A DNA stretch of 64,000 nt from assembly GCA_002049495.1 (NCBI GenBank), contig LLYS01000001.1, positions 124,001 through 188,000 of the forward strand, given 5' to 3'. This stretch comes from Epsilonproteobacteria bacterium tcs-49. GTDB taxonomy: Bacteria > Campylobacterota > Campylobacteria > Campylobacterales > Sulfurovaceae. Shown piece after piece: positions 37,800 to 46,736 of the stretch. The position numbers and the translations under genes are program-made. The notes beneath the pieces were generated by a model. That model was not told the origin of the DNA. It ran no database searches and saw only the letters and a list, made by a program, of their open reading frames with translations. Numbering within the stretch: position 1 is the first letter of the stretch; each line of letters opens with the position of its first letter.

Positions 37800-38690
37800 T
37801 TATAATGAGGGTATATCGTATTTTTCCAAGCTCAGCTCGATGCGCTTCATGTTTTCGCTGCTGGGCGCGACCAGGGGCAGCCTGTACTCAAGCGTATCGA
37901 TCAGTCCCGCCAGGTACATCGCCGCTTTGATCGGGATGGGGTTGCTTTCGCAAAACATCGCTTTGTTGATGGGGTAGAGTTCGTCGTTAATCTTTTTAGA
38001 CGCTTTCCAATTCCCCGCAATCGCTTCATCCACAAGCGCGGAGATCATGTTGGGCAAAATGTTCGCCGTCACCGAGATCACCCCGTTGGCCCCGTTGGCC
38101 ATAAGCGGATAGTTGATAGAATCCTCACCGCTGACCAGGCACAGCTCGTCGCGTCTGGCAAGCAGGTCGACGCTGCGTTCCATACTGCCGGTGGCTTCTT
38201 TGATCCCGAAGATGTTTGGCATCTCGTCAAAGAGGCTGCAAACGGTATCGGGGATGATATCCACACCCGTTCGCCCCGGAACGTTATAAAGCATTACGCC
38301 GATCTCGACGCTGTTTGCGATCGCTTTATAGTGCTCAATAAGACCCTTTTGGGAAGGTTTGTTGTAGTAGGGACTGACCGAAAGGATCGCATCTGCGCCG
38401 CTGGCCTGGGCGTGCTGGGCAAGCTCCACCGCTTCTGCCGTGGCGTTGGCACCCGCTCCTGCGAGAACTTTGACGTCGCTGTCTTTGCATACCTGCGCCG
38501 CGATCTCGATACAGCGCTTATGCTCATCCATACTCAGCGTCGTACTCTCTCCGGTAGTTCCCACGGGCACGACCGCGTCGATCCCGTTTGCGATCTGTCT
38601 TTGGATCAGTTTCGCGTAACTCTCCTCATCCAGTTTTCCGTTTTTAAAAGGTGTAATCAGTGCCGTCATCGCTCCGCAAACTGTTTGCAT
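37800..38690 (-). CDS. dapA: 4-hydroxy-tetrahydrodipicolinate synthase
   Basis: 296 residues. Condenses pyruvate and aspartate semialdehyde for lysine and peptidoglycan. It has [25 protein letters not shown], and the Schiff-base Lys in [18 protein letters not shown] lies before the ATG. It begins the run dapA - fabL-like - pgsA - flgA - ubiX - coaD. Confidence 0.96.
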   Translation of the reverse strand: MQTVCGAMTALITPFKNGKLDEESYAKLIQRQIANGIDAVVPVGTTGESTTLSMDEHKRCIEIAAQVCKDSDVKVLAGAGANATAEAVELAQHAQASGADAILSVSPYYNKPSQKGLIEHYKAIANSVEIGVMLYNVPGRTGVDIIPDTVCSLFDEMPNIFGIKEATGSMERSVDLLARRDELCLVSGEDSINYPLMANGANGVISVTANILPNMISALVDEAIAGNWKASKKINDELYPINKAMFCESNPIPIKAAMYLAGLIDTLEYRLPLVAPSSENMKRIELSLEKYDIPSL

Positions 38691-38779
38691 CTGTTATCTC
38701 CTGTTTAATTTTCTCCTTTTTTACGGACACGGTCCGCAAAAAATTCTCGTTTTAAAGCCTTTTTTTTTGCGCCGGCTTT

Positions 38780-40084
38780 CTACGAGCCCTCGTTCATAAT
38801 GCTTAAAAATTCATCATTGTCTTTGGTCTTTTGCAGCTTCGTATATAGAAACTTCAGCGCTTCGACCTCGTTCATTCCGTTCATCGCGTTACGCAGCGCC
38901 CATATCTTTTGCAGATCTTCCGGCGTAGTCAGCAACTCCTCTTTTCTCGTCGCTGATTGCAAAATGTCGATGGCGGGATAGATACGTCTGTTGGAGATGT
39001 CGCGGCTGAGCACCACTTCACTGTTGCCCGTACCTTTAAACTCTTCAAAGATCACCTCATCCATCTTCGACCCCGTATCGATCAGCGCCGTGGAGATGAT
39101 GGTCAAAGAACCGCCGTTTTCAATATTTCTCGCCGCCCCGAAAAAGCGCTTGGGTTTGTGCAGCGCGTTGGCGTCAACCCCGCCGCTGAGCACTTTGCCG
39201 CTGCTTGGGGTGACGGTGTTGTACGCTCTGGCAAGTCTGGTGATCGAATCAAGCAAGATCACGACATCTTTGCCCGCTTCGACCCGCCGTTTCGCTTTTT
39301 CCACGACGATCTCCGCGACTCTGACGTGGTTTTGCGCGGGCATATCAAAGGTGGAGCTGTATACTTCGCCTTTGACCGAACGCTTCATATCCGTCACCTC
39401 TTCGGGACGTTCATCTACCAAAAGTACCATCAATTCTATATCGGGGTTGTTATGCGTCACGCCGTGCGCGATCCCCTTTAAAAGCTCCGTCTTACCCGTT
39501 CGAGGCGGCGCTACGATCAAGGCTCTTTGCCCCTTGCCGATGGGGGTAAACATATCAAGAACCCGCCCCGTAAGCTTCATCGGGTCGTAGGAGAGCTTGA
39601 TCTTTTCATTGGCGTACAGCGGCGTGAGATTGTCAAACAGCGGCCGCTTTTTACTCTCGTCGGGGGAGAGGTAGTTGATCGCTTCGATCTTCAAAAGCGC
39701 GTAGTAGCGCTCCTTGTCCTTGGGAGGGCGCACCTGTCCCGTGATGATATCCCCTTCGCGCAGACCGAACTTTCTGATCTGTGTAGCGGAGACGTAGGCA
39801 TCGTTTTCGCTGTTGGAAAAGTTGCCGTCGATGGAGCGCAAAAATCCAAACCCGTTGTCCGTGATCTCCAAAATCCCGGTAAAGAGGATAAAGCCCCCCT
39901 GTGACGTCTGGGATTTGAGGATTTCAAACATCAAATCCTGGCGTTTGAAATCGTTGGGGTTTTCAACGTTGATCTCTTTTGCGATCTCGACCAGTTCATC
40001 CAAGGTTTTTACCTGCAGATCCTCTACGGTATAACCTTCCACCGGTATATGTGTCCTTGATTTTTTACGACTGTTGTTGTTCAT
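38780..40084 (-). CDS. rho: Transcription termination factor Rho
   Basis: 434 residues. An N-terminal RNA-binding CSD ([22 protein letters not shown]), then the RecA-like core with Walker [15 protein letters not shown], Walker [17 protein letters not shown] and DVNA-type Q-loop [21 protein letters not shown]. It has no large insertion. A perfect consensus sigma-70 promoter precedes it (see 40153-40181), with a short leader of about 60 nt. Confidence 0.97.
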   Translation of the reverse strand: MNNNSRKKSRTHIPVEGYTVEDLQVKTLDELVEIAKEINVENPNDFKRQDLMFEILKSQTSQGGFILFTGILEITDNGFGFLRSIDGNFSNSENDAYVSATQIRKFGLREGDIITGQVRPPKDKERYYALLKIEAINYLSPDESKKRPLFDNLTPLYANEKIKLSYDPMKLTGRVLDMFTPIGKGQRALIVAPPRTGKTELLKGIAHGVTHNNPDIELMVLLVDERPEEVTDMKRSVKGEVYSSTFDMPAQNHVRVAEIVVEKAKRRVEAGKDVVILLDSITRLARAYNTVTPSSGKVLSGGVDANALHKPKRFFGAARNIENGGSLTIISTALIDTGSKMDEVIFEEFKGTGNSEVVLSRDISNRRIYPAIDILQSATRKEELLTTPEDLQKIWALRNAMNGMNEVEALKFLYTKLQKTKDNDEFLSIMNEGS

Positions 40085-40152
40085 ATTGCCTTCTTGTAAT
40101 AGATTCTTTTCGGTAGTACTCTTTTTGCAGTAGCTTTTTATGTGGTTTGGGA

Positions 40153-40181
40153 ATTATAGTTAAAATATTCAAAATTGTCAA
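40153..40181 (-). promoter_or_regulatory. Perfect consensus sigma-70 promoter for rho
   Basis: On the minus strand, TTGACA (40176-40181) and TATAAT (40153-40158) are separated by exactly 17 bp, and rho starts about 69 bp downstream of the -10. A perfect -35 is unusual in Campylobacterota, where most promoters lack one. Confidence 0.8.
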
Positions 40182-40209
40182 CAAGCGCCCTGCAGAGGCG
40201 CGAAGAGGG

Positions 40210-41058
40210 CTACTCAAAGCAGGTGCCCACCCCTTCGCTGGTCAAAATTTCCAGCAGGATCGAATGCTCCACGCGGCCGTCGATGATATGGGCTTTTTTC
40301 ACGCCGCCTTTGATCGCTTCCAGGCAGGCGTTGACCTTGGGCACCATCCCGCCGTGGATCGTACCGTCGGCGATGAGGGAGTTGGTCTGATCCACCCCCA
40401 GCTTTGTTAACAGGTTTTTCTCCTTGTCCATCACCCCGACCGTATCGGTGAGAAAGAGAATTTTACGTGCCTGCAGCGCGATGGCGATCTTGCTTGCGGC
40501 CAGATCGGCGTTGATATTGAAACCGGGGTGCCCCACTTCGGTACTGGAAGCGATGGGGGCGATGACGGGGATAAAGCCCTCGTTGATCAGATTGTTCACG
40601 ATCTCGGGGTTGACCTTCTCCACGACCCCCGTATAGCCGAAACTCTCGAAATCCTTGGCTCTGGCTTCGATCAAGCGCCCGTCTTTGCCGCTGATCCCGA
40701 TCGCCTTTGCCCCGTAGTTGTTCAAAAGCGCCACGATCTCTTTGTTGATTTCGCCGCTAAGCACCATCTCCGCGATCTTCATACTGTCCAGACAGGTCAC
40801 GCGCTGCCCGTCGACGAACTTGCTCTCTACCCCGAAATGCTCCAGCATCGACGTGATACTTTTGCCGCCGCCGTGGACGATAACCGGCCGCATCCCCACA
40901 AGCCAAAGCAGCACCATATCTCTGGTAAACTTCTCCTTGAGCTCGTCGCTGGTCTGCGCGGCACCGCCGTATTTAACCACGATAATTTCATTATTGAACT
41001 TTTTGATAAAGGGAAGCGCGTCTAAAAGCGTCTTGACCCGTTCATGACTGTTTTGCAT
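40210..41058 (-). CDS. argB: Acetylglutamate kinase
   Basis: 282 residues from the ATG at 41058 (MQNSHERVKTLLDALPFIKK); the frame extends 16 residues upstream but the family start fits here. It has IIVVKYGGAAQTSDELK, VHGGGKSITSML, and the C-terminal NINADLAASKIAIALQARKI and DGTIHGGMVPKVNACLEAI. Second step of arginine synthesis. It precedes rho on the minus strand, separated by the rho promoter. Confidence 0.93.
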   Translation of the reverse strand: MQNSHERVKTLLDALPFIKKFNNEIIVVKYGGAAQTSDELKEKFTRDMVLLWLVGMRPVIVHGGGKSITSMLEHFGVESKFVDGQRVTCLDSMKIAEMVLSGEINKEIVALLNNYGAKAIGISGKDGRLIEARAKDFESFGYTGVVEKVNPEIVNNLINEGFIPVIAPIASSTEVGHPGFNINADLAASKIAIALQARKILFLTDTVGVMDKEKNLLTKLGVDQTNSLIADGTIHGGMVPKVNACLEAIKGGVKKAHIIDGRVEHSILLEILTSEGVGTCFE

Positions 41059-41142
41059 CGGTTTTGACTCTTTTCTGTGTATGATTTGAAAATAAAAGTA
41101 TACCAAATTGTAGTTTTAACCTATTCTTAATCACTCTGCGCT

Positions 41143-41148
41143 TATAAT
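41143..41148 (+). promoter_or_regulatory. -10 box upstream of the chemoreceptor gene
   Basis: TATAAT about 55 bp before the ATG at 41203, with GAAGGAG before the start codon. Confidence 0.4.
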
Positions 41149-41202
41149 CAGGTATAAGAGGATGTAATACCATCCCAACACAGGGTAAATGAAGGAGTAA
41201 TT

Positions 41203-43157
41203 ATGGGGTTTAAGGATTTAGGGATCAAAAGGAAGCTGTTTATCATCTTCACCGTTTCGTTTATCGTCACCGGGGCGATTATCGGGGTTTTCGTCTATTC
41301 GCACCTTGAGCAGATCGAGCAGGATACATTGACAAAAACCAAAAAATCGCTCAGCGCGGCGCTGAAAAGCACGCTGGATGCGAAAAAAGACACCTGGCTG
41401 ACAAACGCTTTGCAGATCGCATCGAACAATGAGATCCAGGACGCTTTGCAGGCGGGAAACCGGGAGCGGGTAATCAAAATCCTTAACGGTTACGGGCAAA
41501 CCTTTAAAGCCAATACGGGGTTTAAAAACGTTAACATTCATATCATCACCAAAGATCTTATCTCCTTTGTCAAGTCGTGGAAACCGGAAAGCTACGGCGA
41601 GGAGTTAAGCTACAGCAAAGCGTACAAGGAGGTCAAAAAGACCCGCAAGCCGATGGTGACGATGGAGCAATCCCCCAAAGGGCTGCGCTTAAAGGGACTT
41701 TTCCCGATCATCAAAAACGATACTTTTTTGGGTATCGCCAACTTCGAGGGGGGTCTGAACTCCATCAAACGGACCCTCAAGCCAAACGACATGGAGTTTT
41801 TATACTTTATGGACGGCAAGTTTCTCTCCCTGGCCAAAAAGCTTTCGGACAAGCCCCATTTTCAAAACCTTTATCTCAACCAAAAGGATACGGACAAAGC
41901 CTTTTAAACTATGCGCTTAACGACCTTGATTTGGCAAAAGCGAAAAACGGCGGTGTTTTTGACGAACACTACTACACCGTTGCGCAAAACATCACCAACT
42001 TCGACGGGGAGGTGCTTGGGGTGTATCTCATCGGTCAAAAAAGCGATATCGTTTCCAAAATCATCGACTCCAGCGCTTCCGCGATCTTCCAGCTGATCGC
42101 AATTCTGGCGACGGTAGCGGTGGTGTTGATCATCATTATTTTGTTGATTATCAATACCTTTATCTCCAAACCCCTGAACCATCTCAAAAACGTGGCCCTG
42201 GATCTCAGCCGCGGCGAAGGGGATTTGACGAAACGGCTTCCCGTTGACGCCAAGGATGAGATCGGACAGGTGAGTAAGTATATCAACGAATTTATCGCCA
42301 AAATCCAGGACCTCATCGACGATATCAAATCGATCTCTTCGGAAAACAGCAACCTAAGCGCCACCATGCTCGACAACTCCGACACCCTGGAGGAGTTGGC
42401 GAAAAAGCAGTACGAAATCATCACCAAATCGGGCAAACTCTCCAGCGAAGCCAGAGAGGAGCTCACCCACTCCGAGGAGTTGGCGGAAAAAACTTCCGAA
42501 GATGTGCAAAAAAGCTACAAAGTCCTCAAAGAGATGGAGCGTACCAGCAGCGAAACCATCGATATGATCACCAAAGACAGCGCCAAGGAGCATGAGTTGG
42601 CGGAAAAGATCCATTCGCTTTCCGAACAGGCGATGGAGATCAAGAATATTTTGCAAATCATTAAAGATATCGCCGACCAGACCAACCTGCTGGCCCTCAA
42701 CGCGGCTATCGAAGCAGCCCGGGCGGGCGAACACGGCAGAGGGTTCGCCGTCGTCGCCGACGAGGTGCGCAAACTGGCCGAACGGACGCAAAAAAGCATC
42801 GGTGAAATCGATGCGACGGTGATGGTCGTGGTACAAAACGTCCAGGACGTTTCTTCGGAGATGAACAACAACAGTGACGATATGGAGATACTTACGGGCA
42901 AAACCGAAGAGATGGTCAATGTTTTAGAACAATCCCAGCAAGCGTCACTGAAAACCATCGACGCTTCCAACAGTTCCAAGGATGAAACGAAACATATCTC
43001 CCAAAAGATCAAAGAGGTTTACGGCATTATGCAAGAGGCGCAGGAAGCGACGAAAAACACCAAAGAGATTTCAAATAAACTCGATAACCTCGGAGCGACG
43101 CTGAAAAACAGCGCCGGCAAACTCGAAAGCAAACTGGCCCAGTTTAAAACCAAATAG
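41203..43157 (+). pseudogene. Methyl-accepting chemotaxis protein, frameshifted at a T4 run
   Basis: If one T is added at 41902-41905, the two frames give a 651-residue chemoreceptor; 1955 nt plus one is a multiple of three. Order: TM1 (about 10-30), a periplasmic Cache-like domain (35-290), TM2, HAMP ([17 protein letters not shown]), and a signalling domain with the hairpin tip [38 protein letters not shown]. As it stands the first frame stops at TAA 41905-41907 (after [10 protein letters not shown]), so no signalling domain would be made. Cause: mutation, phase variation, or error at the T run. Confidence 0.8.
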
Positions 43158-43160
43158 TTC

Positions 43161-44102
43161 TTACCTGCGGATATTTCGCAGGTGCTGGCGATAACTGGAT
43201 GCAAAAAGGTGGGTGCCGTCCGCGCCCCTGACGAAGTAGAGATAATTCGTCTTTGCGGGGTTGATCGCCGCTTTGATCGCTTCTAGGCTTACGCTGCCCA
43301 CGGGATCGGGCGGCAACCCTTTATACCTGTAGGTATTGTAGCGGCTGTCATCTTCGCGGATCCGTTTTGGCGTCACCTTTGTATGGGAGTAAACCCCGTA
43401 GTTCAGGCTTCCGTCCATCTGCAGCTTCATCCCCTTCTCCAGGCGGTTATACACCACCGAAGCAACCAGCGGCATCTCCGCGGCGTTTGCCGCTTCTTTT
43501 TGCACGATGGAAGCGACGATGAGATATTTGTACCACCTTTTTTTATTGTAGCCGCCAAAAATTTTGCGCGAGAGCTTCACTTGGCGCTTTTCCGAACGGG
43601 TCACCAGATAGTGCACGAGATGGCTTTCGGAGATCCCTTTGGGTATGTGGTAGGTATCGGCGATAATAACGCCGTCTTTATACTCCGTCATCTTTTCATA
43701 AGCGTTTAAAAGTTTTTTGACATCCAGGTCCAGCCGCTTTGCCACCTGCCAAAAGAAAAACTCCTTTGTTTCCCCGGGGATCAGCGTGATCTTTTCCATC
43801 GCCGCTTTGGCAACGGTAAGCTGGTGCAAAAAATCCAGCCTCGTCAGGCGGTTGGCGCCGATTTCGCACCAGCCGCTTTGGGGGTGGCCCAAAAAGCGCA
43901 GGATAAACGAATCCAATTTGTTTACATTAAACCCGTTACCCGATAAATGGTGTATAATTGTATTAATTGAGCCTTTGGGAATATAAACCACTTTGGTCGT
44001 TTTCAGCGGCTGCAGAAGATAAAATAAAAGAGTGATAATGGTAAAAAGAGTACTCCACTTAACAAAATTCAATATTATTGCTTTATCAATTTTTCTATTC
44101 AC
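43161..44102 (-). CDS. mltG: Endolytic murein transglycosylase MltG
   Basis: 313 residues (YceG family). A membrane anchor (about 15-31), then a LysM-like part and the catalytic region LIVASIVQKEAANAAEMPLVASVVYNRLEKGMKLQMDGSLNYG (catalytic Glu in QKEAANAAEM), with the end DPVGSVSLEAIKAAINPAKTNYLYFV. It cuts glycan strands at the membrane. The start is GTG at 44102, or TTG at 44072; either lies inside the divergent AsmA-like gene, so the two genes overlap head to head. Confidence 0.9.
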   Translation of the reverse strand: MNRKIDKAIILNFVKWSTLFTIITLLFYLLQPLKTTKVVYIPKGSINTIIHHLSGNGFNVNKLDSFILRFLGHPQSGWCEIGANRLTRLDFLHQLTVAKAAMEKITLIPGETKEFFFWQVAKRLDLDVKKLLNAYEKMTEYKDGVIIADTYHIPKGISESHLVHYLVTRSEKRQVKLSRKIFGGYNKKRWYKYLIVASIVQKEAANAAEMPLVASVVYNRLEKGMKLQMDGSLNYGVYSHTKVTPKRIREDDSRYNTYRYKGLPPDPVGSVSLEAIKAAINPAKTNYLYFVRGADGTHLFASSYRQHLRNIRR

Positions 44103-46557
44103 GATACTGCTGTCTGCCTTTTTGATTTTAAGTTACGGAATCTCCGTGCAAAAGTTCTCCTTTAACGGAGTCAGTGTGGATTCATTATATCTTAAATTGG
44201 ATAATAAACTGCAACTGCGTATCAAGGAGGTGACGATCACTCCTTCGGACGAAACGGGGGTCATCAACGCCGATCATATCATTGAGGGGATCAAAAACTT
44301 TCCCCTGCTTTTTTCAAAAGTCGATATCCAAAAACTCAGCGTTTTACAACATGGCGACCGCTACGATTTCCGTATCGGTTATGAAAACGAAACCTACAGT
44401 ATCGACGCGCCCTGGTTTTTTCTCTACTCCACTATCGACGTACAAAAGCACATCATCCACGCCGAACCGATCATCCACGTCAAAAACCAAAACGCTTATA
44501 TCTTCGGCAACCTGCACTACGATATTTTCAAAGACGACGCCGCGTTTGAATCCACGTTTTACTGGCACGACGCCAAAGGCGATCTGAGCATCACAAAGGA
44601 GCAAAGCATCCTCAAAGCCTACGCCAAGAGTGAATCGTTTCAAAACCTCAAGGCGATCTTTGACAGCTTCGGCTTGAACCGGACAATCAACGCCTGGACC
44701 TATGAAAAGATCACTTCCCCCAGCTACAAGCTGGCTTATATGCGCTTTACCCACGATTTGACCAAACCGCTGAACCTTTACAATCTCGATGCCAAAGCGG
44801 TCGCACAGGATACGGCGATCAAGTTCCACGAAAAGGTCGATGCGGTACAAACGCAAAGCGTGGATGTGCACTTTACGCAGGGACAGCTGCGTTTTACTCT
44901 GCATGAGCCCACCTACCGGGGACACAGCATCGCCGGAAGCAAGGTATATATCAGCGATCTGCTCGATGACAAAAGCGACTTCATCGTCGTGGATATCAAA
45001 GCAAACCAGCGCTACGACAGGGGGATCAAAGCGATACTGGACGCCTACGGTATCGATATTTTGCTTACCCAGCCAAAGGGTACGATCAAAGCGGATTTAC
45101 GTTTGAAAATCTTTTTCAAAGACGGTGCCACCACGGCAACGGGCACCTTCAAAGCGCAAAACGCCCTGTTTAACCTCTTTGGTTACGACCTTCCCGCCAA
45201 ACATGCCGATGTTTTACTCAATGGCTCCCGACTCCAGCTGCAAAATATCCGCATCGAAGATGCAGAGCAAAATTTTGCGTTCAGCGGCGATATCGATTTT
45301 GACGACAAAGACGCCCGTCTCGTATTTGATATCGACAGCTATGAGAAATTTGACGCGAGCGTCAAAGATGAGCGCCTCCGAGTCGGGATCGATTTTAACG
45401 GTGCCACGCAGATCCGCATCCCCAAACTCGATACGCAGATCCTTGTCGACAACAAACTACAGATCAAGTTCAACGATCTCGCCCGGTATGTTCCCTATTT
45501 CCCCGCATACGATTACAACATCAGCGGCGGTAGCGCCGTCGTCTCCAGTCAAGATTACAAACGCTTTGACCTTCACGGCAAACTGAAGACAGACAATCGC
45601 TACCTCTATAGAAACAACTACCTCGAAAGTTACCCCTTCGATGCCCTTTACGACAGCACAAAGGGGCAGCTGCTGGTCAATATCGACGACGGGGTGCACT
45701 ACAACCACAAGAAGCGTTTGCTCTCGCTGCATGGGATCAATATCGATGTTACGGAGTTTTTGCAAGAGGGAAAGAATATCGACGGAAAGATTGAACTTTC
45801 CGCCCGGGGAGAAAACAGCGATATAAAGATCGATACCAGTGAACTCGTCAGCGACAGTTACGAACTGCTGCTTAAAAACGGTTATATCTACCTCAACGCC
45901 CGCAAAGGTGCAAGCAAAACCACCTTTAGCCTCTATGACGGGGTGGTCTCCATGACCGGCAGCAACCTCGACGACACCGTTTTGCATCCACTGATCAATT
46001 TTAAGGGCTTAAAAAGCGGTACCTACCACTATGAACTCAGCGGCAGCAGGGAGAATCTGGCGGGACGCTTCGCAATCGAGGGGGGCATCGTGCAAAACGT
46101 GGGGGCTTATAACAACCTGCTCGCACTGATCAACACCATTCCCGCCCTGGCGGTTTTTAAAGATCCGGGCTTCAACGCCGACGGACTGGTTGTCAGAGAG
46201 GGAGAGATCAACTTCGTGGTCAAGGGAGATTATCTTATCATCACCGATCTGCTCATCAAGGGAAAATCCTCCGACCTGCTCGGAAGCGGCGTGATCGATC
46301 TGGTCAACGACAGGATCGATATGAACGTCAAGATCAAAACCGTACGCGAAGTGGGAGAACTGGTTTCAAAAATCCCCGTCGCGGGGTATATCATCTTCGG
46401 CGACGATAAAAGTCTAAGCTTTAAAGCCAAGATCAAAGGCGATCTAAAAGACCCCGAAGTCTCCACCGACAGCGCGGAAAAGATTTTCAAATCCCCGTTG
46501 CAGATGATCAAGCGCACTATCGAATCCCCGCTGAAACTGCTTGAAGATATCTTTTGA
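44038..46557 (+). CDS. AsmA/DUF3971-like envelope protein
   Basis: About 839 residues from the ATG at 44038. A single N-terminal helix (about 9-33) anchors a long beta-rich periplasmic body with repeated amphipathic strands, and ends with the AsmA-type stretch LINTIPALAVFKDPGFNADGL, GSGVIDLVNDRIDMNVKIKT. Members of this family bridge inner and outer membranes in lipid transport. The next gene, metH, has its own promoter. Confidence 0.75.
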   Translation: MVKRVLHLTKFNIIALSIFLFTILLSAFLILSYGISVQKFSFNGVSVDSLYLKLDNKLQLRIKEVTITPSDETGVINADHIIEGIKNFPLLFSKVDIQKLSVLQHGDRYDFRIGYENETYSIDAPWFFLYSTIDVQKHIIHAEPIIHVKNQNAYIFGNLHYDIFKDDAAFESTFYWHDAKGDLSITKEQSILKAYAKSESFQNLKAIFDSFGLNRTINAWTYEKITSPSYKLAYMRFTHDLTKPLNLYNLDAKAVAQDTAIKFHEKVDAVQTQSVDVHFTQGQLRFTLHEPTYRGHSIAGSKVYISDLLDDKSDFIVVDIKANQRYDRGIKAILDAYGIDILLTQPKGTIKADLRLKIFFKDGATTATGTFKAQNALFNLFGYDLPAKHADVLLNGSRLQLQNIRIEDAEQNFAFSGDIDFDDKDARLVFDIDSYEKFDASVKDERLRVGIDFNGATQIRIPKLDTQILVDNKLQIKFNDLARYVPYFPAYDYNISGGSAVVSSQDYKRFDLHGKLKTDNRYLYRNNYLESYPFDALYDSTKGQLLVNIDDGVHYNHKKRLLSLHGINIDVTEFLQEGKNIDGKIELSARGENSDIKIDTSELVSDSYELLLKNGYIYLNARKGASKTTFSLYDGVVSMTGSNLDDTVLHPLINFKGLKSGTYHYELSGSRENLAGRFAIEGGIVQNVGAYNNLLALINTIPALAVFKDPGFNADGLVVREGEINFVVKGDYLIITDLLIKGKSSDLLGSGVIDLVNDRIDMNVKIKTVREVGELVSKIPVAGYIIFGDDKSLSFKAKIKGDLKDPEVSTDSAEKIFKSPLQMIKRTIESPLKLLEDIF

Positions 46558-46578
46558 TCCCCCCGCAAAGCGTTTTGG

Positions 46579-46584
46579 TATAAT
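46579..46584 (+). promoter_or_regulatory. -10 box upstream of metH
   Basis: TATAAT about 155 bp before the metH start; transcription from about 46591 would give a leader of about 145 nt. Confidence 0.5.
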
Positions 46585-46610
46585 AATAGAATTTTTACAA
46601 AACGGTTACA

Positions 46611-46709
46611 GAGGATCAAGCCATAGCTCCTTGGGGTTTTCATAAGTCACAACTCCCGGGACAAATCCTCACTTCGTTCTGAGCCTCTACATTGCGGCTT
46701 ATGAAAACC
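46611..46709 (+). promoter_or_regulatory. Structured metH leader with 12-bp inverted repeat
   Basis: GGTTTTCATAAG (46635-46646) and CTTATGAAAACC (46698-46709) are perfect complements around a 51-nt loop that contains CTCA-TGAG. GAGGAT at 46611-46616 pairs with ATCCTC at 46665-46670, inside that loop, which gives an alternative or pseudoknotted fold. I do not find the conserved core of a SAM, SAH or cobalamin riboswitch. It could also be a small palindromic repeat element. Confidence 0.45.
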
Positions 46710-46736
46710 AAACTATAAAAAGTAACAGGACATGAT

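Noticed and set aside
38717-38743. Palindrome TTTTTT-ACGGAC-ACG-GTCCGC-AAAAAA between rho and dapA, considered as a terminator
   Set aside because: On both strands the T run comes before the hairpin and the A run after it, the reverse of an intrinsic terminator.
41902-41907. Programmed frameshift at TTTTAAAC in the chemoreceptor
   Set aside because: The TTTAAAC heptamer is in the wrong frame for a classical slip; a missing T explains the case.
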